DNA of 30,363 nt from Candidatus Babeliales bacterium (lineage in GTDB: Bacteria > Babelota > Babeliae > Babelales > JABDEC01), in the NCBI GenBank assembly GCA_031292305.1, contig JARLHJ010000018.1:1-30363 (forward strand). Direction: 5' to 3'. The stretch's first letter is position 1; each line of letters starts with the position of its first letter. Position numbers and translations under genes: made by a program. This document shows, in pieces, positions 24,258-30,363 of the stretch. The notes beneath the pieces were generated by a model. The model saw nothing but the letters and a program-made list of their open reading frames with translations. It was not told the DNA's origin and made no database searches.

Positions 24258-24956
24258 ATGAGCTACTTTTGTTTGATTTTTTTAATATTAATTTTTAATA
24301 TTTCGTCTCTAGATTATAATTTTTTTAGTCAATTTGGACAAGATAGATATGTTTTTGAACATTTTAAGAATAAAAAAAATGGAATATTTATAGAAATGGG
24401 TGGCTCAGACGGAATTACTAATAGCAACACCTATTTTTTTGAAAAATATTTAAACTGGAAAGGAATTTGTATTGAGCCAGTGGAATATTTATTTAAACAA
24501 TTAATCAAAAATAGAAAATCAATAAATTTGAATTGCGCTGTATGGAAAATCGATGGATATGCTTCTTTTATAGAGACTCAGCTTCCTGGTGAAAAAAATC
24601 TTGGATGGAGTGGTTTAATTGACACTTATGATCAAAGACATAAAGATGAATTAGTTAATTTTTGGCAAAAAATTCATAATTGTATAGTCAAAGAAACAAA
24701 GATTTATTGTCGTCAATTTAATAATATATGCAAAGAATATGAAATTTCACATATTGATTTTTTAAGTATAGATACTGAAGGATCTGAACTTGATATAATA
24801 AAAACTATAGATTTTGAAAAAATTCTTATAGATATTATTACAGTAGAAGATAATTTCAACGATACTAGCATTACAGAATTTTTAAAAACAAAAGGCTTCG
24901 ATTTTATTATTAGATTAGGCGTCGATAATATTTATAAAAACAAACGCCTCACCTAA
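24258..24956 (+). CDS. FkbM family methyltransferase with N-terminal signal-like segment
   Basis: A 232-residue SAM-dependent methyltransferase of the FkbM type, often an O-methyltransferase of sugars. The domain starts with SQFGQDRYVFEHF at about residue 24, followed by the SAM-binding GIFIEMGGSDGITNSNT (a G-x-DG variant of motif I), GICIEPVEYLF, and DFLSIDTEGSELDIIKTIDF near 165-185, all standard for the family. The first 20 residues are hydrophobic (YFCLIFLILIFNISS) and precede the conserved start, so they look like a signal peptide or anchor. CGGAG precedes the ATG. SAM is a cytosolic cofactor, so export would be puzzling. Four other glycan-related genes lie within 6 kb. Confidence 0.88.
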   Translation: MSYFCLIFLILIFNISSLDYNFFSQFGQDRYVFEHFKNKKNGIFIEMGGSDGITNSNTYFFEKYLNWKGICIEPVEYLFKQLIKNRKSINLNCAVWKIDGYASFIETQLPGEKNLGWSGLIDTYDQRHKDELVNFWQKIHNCIVKETKIYCRQFNNICKEYEISHIDFLSIDTEGSELDIIKTIDFEKILIDIITVEDNFNDTSITEFLKTKGFDFIIRLGVDNIYKNKRLT

Positions 24957-24970
24957 AAATATTTAATTTT

Positions 24971-25483
24971 TTATTGAATTTCAGGCTTTAATTCTTCTAT
25001 ACGTTTAGATGCTTCATCTAACACGCCATTTACAAATTTATAAGCATCTAACTCAGAAAAACCCTTAGCAAGTTCAACAGCTTCGTTAATTACAATAGTA
25101 GATGGTGTATCTAAAGTTAAAAGTTCCCAAATTCCTAGGTATAAAACTAGTTTTGTACAAACTCCTAATCGCTCTAAGCGCCAATTTACTAGAAACCTTT
25201 GTATAATACTATCAAGCTGAGTACGAACCAAAGCAATTTTTTCAACAACTTGTGCTGGTTCACTATCTAATGGAATATCTAAATCAAAACCTCTATTAAA
25301 ATCATCCACCACAGAATCAATCGATACATTATAGTCATTAGATTCTAAAGCATAAAGCAAGTGAAACATTACTGAGCGAATATCACGACGTGATAATTTC
25401 GCATAAGTAAATTTCTCATCAACTATATTATCTTCTTGGTCGTTCTGTTGCATATCTAATGGATCAGTTGTTTCATCTATCAT
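24971..25483 (-). CDS. nusB: Transcription antitermination protein NusB
   Basis: An all-helical RNA-binding protein that, with NusE (S10), binds boxA in antitermination complexes on rRNA operons. The 170-residue protein has an acidic N-terminal extension of about 30 residues before the NusB fold begins at SRRDIRSVMFHLLYALES. The typical C-terminal signature is present: LGIWELL, then PSTIVINEAVELAKGFS and KFVNGVLDEASKR. It lies 84 nt downstream of efp on the same strand, so the two are probably cotranscribed, and converges with the FkbM gene. Confidence 0.95.
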   Translation of the reverse strand: MIDETTDPLDMQQNDQEDNIVDEKFTYAKLSRRDIRSVMFHLLYALESNDYNVSIDSVVDDFNRGFDLDIPLDSEPAQVVEKIALVRTQLDSIIQRFLVNWRLERLGVCTKLVLYLGIWELLTLDTPSTIVINEAVELAKGFSELDAYKFVNGVLDEASKRIEELKPEIQ

Positions 25484-25567
25484 GATTTTAACTTTTAATG
25501 TTTAGAATTTGAATTACCAAACCCCCTATGGATTTGGTTTATAAAAATCTGAGCAACAGCGATAATA

Positions 25568-26134
25568 TTATTTCTTTACACGCTCAATATAACTACCATC
25601 TCTAGTATCAACTTTAATTAAATCACCTTCGTTTACAAATAAAGGAATATTTAACACAAGTCCAGATTCTAGCGTAGCTGGTTTTGTTACTGAACCTTGA
25701 GCAGTATCGCCTCTTATACCAGGAACTGTTTCTGTAACTTTTAATTCCATAAATGTAGGAGGAGTAATCTCGATTGGTTTAGCTTCAAAGAACATAACAT
25801 TATAAACTTCTTGTTCTCTTAAATAGTTTATAACTTCGCCTAGCTCTTTTTTGTTAAAAAACTCTTGTTCGTAATTTTCTTGATCCATGAAATAATAATT
25901 ATCATCTTCTGAATATAAAAATTGCATTTTCTTATATTCTAAATCTGGAGTTGGGAATTTTTCTTCTGTTCTAAATGTTTCTTCATGCATTAATCCGGAA
26001 ATCATGTTTTTCATTTTGGTGCGAACAAAAGCCCCACCTTTTCCTGGTTTAACATGCTGAAATTCTGCAACTACGTATGGCTGATCTTTATATAAAAACT
26101 TTGAGCCTTTTCTGAATTCTGATGCTGCAATCAC
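25568..26134 (-). CDS. efp: Translation elongation factor P
   Basis: EF-P relieves ribosome stalling at consecutive prolines, relevant here given several Pro-rich exported proteins. The 188-residue protein has three OB-like domains: SEFRKGSKFLYKDQPYVVAEFQHVKPGKGGAFV at the N-terminus (quoted family region about residues 5-37), with the modifiable lysine in PGKGG at about residue 32, a middle domain, and the C-terminal RGDTAQGSVTKPATLESGL signature. The start codon is GTG (26132-26134), supported by AGGAG 8 nt upstream. The modification enzyme for the lysine (EpmA or other) is not in the window. Divergent from glyA. Confidence 0.96.
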   Translation of the reverse strand: MIAASEFRKGSKFLYKDQPYVVAEFQHVKPGKGGAFVRTKMKNMISGLMHEETFRTEEKFPTPDLEYKKMQFLYSEDDNYYFMDQENYEQEFFNKKELGEVINYLREQEVYNVMFFEAKPIEITPPTFMELKVTETVPGIRGDTAQGSVTKPATLESGLVLNIPLFVNEGDLIKVDTRDGSYIERVKK

Positions 26135-26157
26135 GGATATGCTCCTAAGGTAATCTG

Positions 26158-26163
26158 ATTATA
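26158..26163 (-). promoter_or_regulatory. Candidate -10 element for efp-nusB
   Basis: Minus-strand TATAAT sits 24 nt upstream of the GTG start of efp. A matching -35 was not convincing. Confidence 0.4.
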
Positions 26164-26256
26164 GTAATAAGTTTAAATAAAGGCATAAAAAAAGCAATAG
26201 AAAGCTAATTTTTAATTTTTCACCCTTTCTTTCACCCCAATTCTTGATTTGATTCT

Positions 26257-27549
26257 ATGTCCAAAAGAGAATATCCTATGGTTCGATACGATTTTTTCAA
26301 AATCACTCACCAAGATCGGGACTCAATGAAATTAAGTAACATAGACAATCAAATTTTTGAATTAATAAATAAAGAAAAAATACGCCAAAAGACAGAAATA
26401 AACCTAATAGCTTCGGAAAACTATGTCGATGATTCGGTATTAGAAGCTACGGGGTCAATTTTAACTAATAAATACGCTGAAGGGTATCCTGGTAAGCGAT
26501 ACTATGCTGGCTGTCAATTTGTAGATGAAATAGAGCAATTAGCAATTGATCGCTGCAAAGAATTATTTAATGTCGAACATGCTAATGTGCAACCTCATGC
26601 GGGATCACAGGCCAATATGGCTGCATATTTTGCATTGTTAGAACCTGGTGACACTATTATGGGAATGCAATTAGCCCAAGGTGGACATTTAACGCATGGG
26701 CATAACGTAAATTTTTCAGGGAAAGTATATAAATCAGTTTCTTATGGAGTAGATCCAGAAACTGAACAAATTAATTATGATTTATTAGAAGAATTGGCTT
26801 ACGACTTTAAACCAAAAATAATTATTGCTGGCGCTTCAGCATATTCAAGAACAATCGACTTTTTTAAATTTGCTCGCATTGCAAAATTAACAGGTGCTTA
26901 TTTAATGTGCGATATTGCACATATTGCAGGCTTAATAGCTGCAGGTCTACATCCTAATCCTGCAGAACATGCAGACATAATCACTAGTACTACCCATAAA
27001 ACTTTACGCGGTCCGCGTAGTGGCTTAATTATGAGTAAAGCAGAACATGCGAGCAAGATTGATAAGGCGGTTTTCCCGGGAATGCAAGGCGGCCCATTTA
27101 TGCACATTATTGCTGCAAAAGCAGTGGCATTTAAATTAGCAATGCAACCAAGTTTTATTGAATATCAAAAACAGGTTATAAAAAATGCCCAGCATATGGC
27201 ACAAACATTTACACAATTAGGCTATAGAATAGTTTCTGGCGGTACTGATAATCATCTTTTTATGGTTGATTTAAGATCAAAAAAATTGACTGGAAAAGTT
27301 GTTACTGAAATTCTGGAAAAAGTAGGTATTTATGTTAATAAAAATGCTATTCCATTTGATCCTGAAAAACCTACTATTACAAGTGGAATTCGGATTGGCA
27401 CACCTGCTATAACTACTCGTGGTTTTAAAGAAAAAGAATGTGAAGAAATTGTTTATTTAATTCATGAGACATTAGAAAATAAGGATAATATTCAAAAAAT
27501 TGAAGTAATTAAAAATAAAGTTAATGATTTATGTAATAGGTTTAATTAA
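26257..27549 (+). CDS. glyA: Serine hydroxymethyltransferase
   Basis: A PLP enzyme that converts serine and tetrahydrofolate to glycine and 5,10-methylene-THF, the main one-carbon source. The frame gives 430 residues. Family motifs are clear: [20 protein letters not shown] near the start, [34 protein letters not shown], and [13 protein letters not shown] with the PLP lysine (HK) at about residue 249. The true start is uncertain. ATGs at 26257, 26278 (AGAGAA upstream) and 26326 are all in frame, and the last gives 407 residues, closest to the family alignment. The 3' end overlaps the convergent gene ending at 27529 by 21 bases. Confidence 0.96.
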   Translation: MSKREYPMVRYDFFKITHQDRDSMKLSNIDNQIFELINKEKIRQKTEINLIASENYVDDSVLEATGSILTNKYAEGYPGKRYYAGCQFVDEIEQLAIDRCKELFNVEHANVQPHAGSQANMAAYFALLEPGDTIMGMQLAQGGHLTHGHNVNFSGKVYKSVSYGVDPETEQINYDLLEELAYDFKPKIIIAGASAYSRTIDFFKFARIAKLTGAYLMCDIAHIAGLIAAGLHPNPAEHADIITSTTHKTLRGPRSGLIMSKAEHASKIDKAVFPGMQGGPFMHIIAAKAVAFKLAMQPSFIEYQKQVIKNAQHMAQTFTQLGYRIVSGGTDNHLFMVDLRSKKLTGKVVTEILEKVGIYVNKNAIPFDPEKPTITSGIRIGTPAITTRGFKEKECEEIVYLIHETLENKDNIQKIEVIKNKVNDLCNRFN

Positions 27550-28416
27550 AGTGAGTATTAAATCTGCCATTTCTTTTAAATCATTTTTTATTGCATAATT
27601 ATAAGCTTGCCATTCCAAACTATAAGCTTTGTATTTGTTGTATAACTCTATGCCTTTATTTAGGGTATTTATGTCTTGCTCAAGACTTCTTTTATATAAA
27701 TAACTATGATCTAATGGGTTATAACCTGGCCGGCATTTTATAGTATGCTCTTTAGAATAATTTCTTATCCCAGACAATTGCAAATGATATGTTTTTATAG
27801 AAAGACATGGATTAATTGTTATAAAATTATTGCTTTTTACATGATCTATAAGAGCATTATCGCAACCTAAAACCCCTAATTCAAAATCACTTTTGAATTT
27901 TTTTATTGGTGTGCAGAAAATCCAACTATCTTGTGATAATTTGTGATACAATGTTGGAGTTTCATTTATATTAATGTTCCATCTTGTTAAACCAATAAAA
28001 ATATTGGTCAAATTATAATTTGATAATAGATTTAATGTTTCATCAAAATAAATATCTGCATTGCTAATAATAATTTTGGAATTCGGATAGAGTAAATTTG
28101 ATAAGTTAAAGCAATCTTCATAAGTAGGTCTTTTATTTATAGGCTTTATTATTACTTTTCTCTTCATCAAATAATTAAATAATATACACTCGTCATCGTC
28201 TTTTGAATTATCATACATTACATGAATCTTTTTTATCATTTTATTTCTAAGATTTGCTTCTAAGCAAATTATATATTCAGAAATTCGATCTAAATTCGTT
28301 TCATTATACAAACTGGTTAAAAGAACAAATCTATTATCTTCAGGAATGATTAAATCTGAAAAAACCGTGTTTAAAATTACCAGGGTAAATATTATTTTTA
28401 TGATGGGCGTATTCAT
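27529..28416 (-). CDS. Glycosyltransferase-like protein with signal peptide, paralog 1
   Basis: The 295-residue product starts with a signal-like segment ([15 protein letters not shown]). The mature part opens [15 protein letters not shown], then [12 protein letters not shown], then [17 protein letters not shown] (an Asn-Ala-Asp block like the donor-site acid motif of GT-A glycosyltransferases), [27 protein letters not shown] and [10 protein letters not shown]. Glycosyltransferase-like proteins with a short-chain start and an N/A/T-D-I-Y-F motif are known beside FkbM and sulfotransferase genes; the exact family is from memory and not certain. It is the last gene of a three-gene operon and overlaps the end of glyA. 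An exported sugar or glycan-modifying enzyme is possible. Confidence 0.6.
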   Translation of the reverse strand: MNTPIIKIIFTLVILNTVFSDLIIPEDNRFVLLTSLYNETNLDRISEYIICLEANLRNKMIKKIHVMYDNSKDDDECILFNYLMKRKVIIKPINKRPTYEDCFNLSNLLYPNSKIIISNADIYFDETLNLLSNYNLTNIFIGLTRWNININETPTLYHKLSQDSWIFCTPIKKFKSDFELGVLGCDNALIDHVKSNNFITINPCLSIKTYHLQLSGIRNYSKEHTIKCRPGYNPLDHSYLYKRSLEQDINTLNKGIELYNKYKAYSLEWQAYNYAIKNDLKEMADLILTLIKPIT

Positions 28417-28437
28417 ATTTCCCTTTGATTAATTATT

Positions 28438-29268
28438 TTAATCAATCGAATTAATTACATCTAACATTAAATTTGCGAGCATTTTTAAATTTTTACTCTT
28501 TGCGTATTCATAAGCTAACCATTTCAATTTAGAAGTGTTAATTCGCTCCAACTTTCTTTGTCCTAAGCTAGAATGATTTAATGGAATGTACTCCGGACCG
28601 GTTTTTATATAAAACTGCTTGTCATAATTTCTTATTCCAGATAAATGTAAATGATAAGTTATAATGGAAAAGCAGGGATTTTCAGCTTTAAATTTATTTT
28701 TTAGAACCTGCTCTATAAGCGCATTTTCACAGCCCAACACACCCAATTCAAAATCGCTTTTAAAATTTTTTATCGGAGTTTTATAAATCCAACTATCTTG
28801 CGACAAATTGCGATACAACTTTGTCGCTCCACCTTTTTTAACATCCCATCTAGTTAACCCCATAAACTTATTTTTTAGGCTATAGTTTGATAATAGATTT
28901 AAGCTTTCATCAAAATATATATCTGCATTTGAGATTATTATTCTTGATTTTGGGTAAATAGAATTAGATAGATTAAAAATTTCTTCATATGTTGGTCGCT
29001 TGCTAATATAGTTTATTATTACTTTTTTTTGCTTTAAATAAGCGTGTAACAAACATTTATCATCATCTTTAGATTTATCATACAATATGTGAATTTTTTT
29101 AATCATTTTGTTTTTAAGATTGGCTTCTAAACAAATTATATATTCACAAATACGATCTAAATTTGTCTCATTATACAAACTTGTAAACAAAATAAAGCCC
29201 TGAGATAAATTATTTAAAAATATATTTCCAAAAATAAAAAACAGGGCTATTTTTGTTTTGTAATTCAT
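28438..29268 (-). CDS. Glycosyltransferase-like protein with signal peptide, paralog 2
   Basis: The 276-residue product is a tandem paralog of the gene at 27529. It has the same order of blocks: [71 protein letters not shown] and HLHLSGIRNY. The N-terminus (KIALFFIFGNIFLNNLSQG) is again signal-like. The pair are clearly related over their whole length but diverge in the C-terminal third, where the first has an extra 20 or so residues. It starts 9 nt after the stop of the sulfotransferase gene and is followed after 21 nt by paralog 1. The function is inferred only from motif resemblance and from its neighbours. Confidence 0.6.
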   Translation of the reverse strand: MNYKTKIALFFIFGNIFLNNLSQGFILFTSLYNETNLDRICEYIICLEANLKNKMIKKIHILYDKSKDDDKCLLHAYLKQKKVIINYISKRPTYEEIFNLSNSIYPKSRIIISNADIYFDESLNLLSNYSLKNKFMGLTRWDVKKGGATKLYRNLSQDSWIYKTPIKNFKSDFELGVLGCENALIEQVLKNKFKAENPCFSIITYHLHLSGIRNYDKQFYIKTGPEYIPLNHSSLGQRKLERINTSKLKWLAYEYAKSKNLKMLANLMLDVINSID

Positions 29269-29277
29269 ACTACAAAT

Positions 29278-30063
29278 TTACCAATTTAAATCTTTTTCAT
29301 AGCCTAAATCTATCAGTAATTGGCCAAAGTTTTTCTTAAAAGTATTTTTTTGCTTTTGTGTAAAATTAGTTTTCCAGGATCCTATTTTTCCTGATCTAAA
29401 GGTTCCTGTTTTCCCCCAAAGATTGTTCACAACTCGAATCACATCTGCATTAGTAATTTTTAAATTTAAATGGCGGGCGATTTTAGAAATTTCAGCGATT
29501 TGTTTTTTTGAAGTTCCACCACCTTGTGGGCCTACCAGATCTTCAAATTTTATAGTACAAACATCTGGTTGTTTAATCCACCCGATATATGCATCATAAT
29601 AATATATAAAATGTCCTTTTTTATTAACTAAATAAGTTATAAGTTGATTAATTCCTAAGCTTGAGGTTTCAGCAAAAGCTTTAGGGTATTTTTTCATCCA
29701 ATAAGCCAAAGAAACTAATTGATCTCTAGGGTCTCTAAGAGTAAAAAAAGTTATAAAATTGCCTTCTTTTACAAAATTTAAAGCATGTTCATTGCATACA
29801 AGATGTTTATGAAATATTAATTTATCTTGAAAGGCGTGAATTTTGTCGAAATATGCTCTACCGCCACCTTCAAATCCATCCATGTTATTTTTTTGCTCTT
29901 TGCCTGTTAACAATGAAAGACATTTTCCAATTAAATGGGTTCCTGCTTTAGGAATACTTGTAAAAAAAACGGGTCTTTGTTCGCTTGAAATTGTACTTAT
30001 ATATAAAAACAAAACACATGACACAATAACCTGATTATGTTTTAATAAAAGCCTTAAAGACAT
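29278..30063 (-). CDS. Sulfotransferase-domain protein with signal peptide
   Basis: The 261-residue product has the PAPS-dependent sulfotransferase fold. The 5' phosphosulfate-binding loop is IPKAGTHLIGKCL at about residues 37-49 (family PKSGT), the 3' phosphate loop is RDPRDQLVSLAYWM at about 110-123, and FRSGKIGSWKTNFT near the C-terminus matches the FRxGxxGDWK motif of cytosolic-type sulfotransferases. KFEDLVGPQGG follows the usual strand. The first 28 residues (VIVSCVLFLYISTISS) form a signal or anchor segment, odd for an enzyme using cytosolic PAPS. AGGGGA precedes the ATG. It is first in an operon with two glycosyltransferase-like genes. Acceptor unknown. Confidence 0.88.
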   Translation of the reverse strand: MSLRLLLKHNQVIVSCVLFLYISTISSEQRPVFFTSIPKAGTHLIGKCLSLLTGKEQKNNMDGFEGGGRAYFDKIHAFQDKLIFHKHLVCNEHALNFVKEGNFITFFTLRDPRDQLVSLAYWMKKYPKAFAETSSLGINQLITYLVNKKGHFIYYYDAYIGWIKQPDVCTIKFEDLVGPQGGGTSKKQIAEISKIARHLNLKITNADVIRVVNNLWGKTGTFRSGKIGSWKTNFTQKQKNTFKKNFGQLLIDLGYEKDLNW

Positions 30064-30147
30064 TGAATTCCCCTCTTGTTAAATTTAATTCAATAATGCC
30101 CTATTCTAAATTTAAAAATCAATATTTAAAAAAAATGTTACATTTAT

Positions 30148-30155
30148 GTTATAAA
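30148..30155 (+). promoter_or_regulatory. Possible extended -10 for the flippase-like gene
   Basis: TGT-TATAAA lies 24 nt before the ATG at 30180. No clear -35 and no Shine-Dalgarno were seen, so this is tentative. Confidence 0.3.
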
Positions 30156-30179
30156 TTAAACCTTTAAATTAAAAAAATT

Positions 30180-30363
30180 ATGTTAAAACAATTAATTGCC
30201 AACTTTTTTACTTATTCACTCGGTGCAATTATTTTACGCTGCATTACGGCTATAATTGCACTTTCTTCAATTACTTTTTTATCTCCAACCGAATATGGGC
30301 TTTTGGCACTAATAAATACATTTATTGGAATATTGCCTATATTTTTTAATTTAGGCCTACGGC
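30180..30363 (+). CDS. Start of a polysaccharide/oligosaccharide flippase-like membrane protein (partial)
   Basis: Sixty-one residues are visible before the window ends, starting LKQLIANFFTYSLGAIILR. Two hydrophobic helices follow: IITAIIALSSITFL-like sequence with the PTEYG turn, then LLALINTFIGILPIFFNLGL. A positively charged start, a first helix, an SPTEYGLLAL turn and a G-L-R after the second helix are typical of Wzx/MATE-like exporters of lipid-linked oligosaccharides. The call rests on this short N-terminus. It is divergent from the sulfotransferase operon and suggests that a glycan cluster continues beyond the window. Confidence 0.6.
   Translation, partial: MLKQLIANFFTYSLGAIILRCITAIIALSSITFLSPTEYGLLALINTFIGILPIFFNLGLR

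Noticed and set aside
25513-25544. Weak hairpin between nusB and efp (ACCAAACC / GGATTTGGT)
   Set aside because: The stem is short with a bulge and has no T-run, so a terminator is not supported.

Overview
The window is an A+T-rich bacterial chromosome segment. Genes start with clear Shine-Dalgarno sequences (AGGAG, GGAG), most often at ATG, and the housekeeping genes are of bacterial type (secD, pgsA, serS, uvrB, rpsA, nusB, efp, glyA, ndk, HU, tatD). Mixed in are many proteins with N-terminal signal peptides or lipoboxes, low-complexity secreted proteins, and enzymes that are normally cytosolic but here carry export signals. Together with an archaeal-type ATP-dependent DNA ligase, this fits a host-associated Gram-negative lineage such as Candidatus Dependentiae (TM6). 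That placement is my inference from gene content and style, not from a marker phylogeny.

Layout. 1-3674 (minus strand): the 5' part of an ATP-dependent DNA ligase, pgsA, tRNA-Met(CAT), secD and tRNA-Leu(GAG), with a small imperfect palindrome at the 3' end of the tRNA-Leu. 3763-8558 (minus): a Pro/Thr-rich coiled-coil exported protein, a PPOX-type flavin protein, then serS with two genes resembling the Bat/aerotolerance pair DUF58 + DUF4381. 8709-14490: an exported ADP-ribosylglycohydrolase, HU, TatD, an M3 metallopeptidase built as a lipoprotein, and an unknown lipoprotein. The unknown lipoprotein sits between uvrB and a short fragment that looks like a second copy of the uvrB 3' end. 14502-18803 (minus): uvrB, two adjacent acidic secreted proteins with cysteine-rich tails, and a GT4 glycosyltransferase. 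18985-21924 (plus): rpsA and two nucleoside diphosphate kinases, the second with an N-terminal export or anchor segment. 22008-24218: a large Ala/Pro-rich exported protein with a recent internal duplication and a 24-bp minisatellite, plus two tiny membrane-protein genes. 24258-30363: an FkbM methyltransferase, nusB, efp, glyA, then a minus-strand operon of a sulfotransferase and two tandem glycosyltransferase-like paralogs, and the start of a flippase-like gene on the plus strand.

How the genes work together. The core genes serve lipid synthesis, protein export, translation, transcription antitermination and DNA repair. The accessory genes share a theme: nucleotide- or sugar-handling enzymes (ADP-ribosylglycohydrolase, NDK, FkbM methyltransferase, sulfotransferase, two GT-like proteins) all begin with a signal-like hydrophobic segment. 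They may act outside the cytoplasm on glycans, or on host molecules and nucleotides. The most unusual points are this set, the membrane-targeted NDK paralog, the apparent uvrB-tail duplication around an unknown lipoprotein, and the repeat-built secreted protein at 22008-23603.
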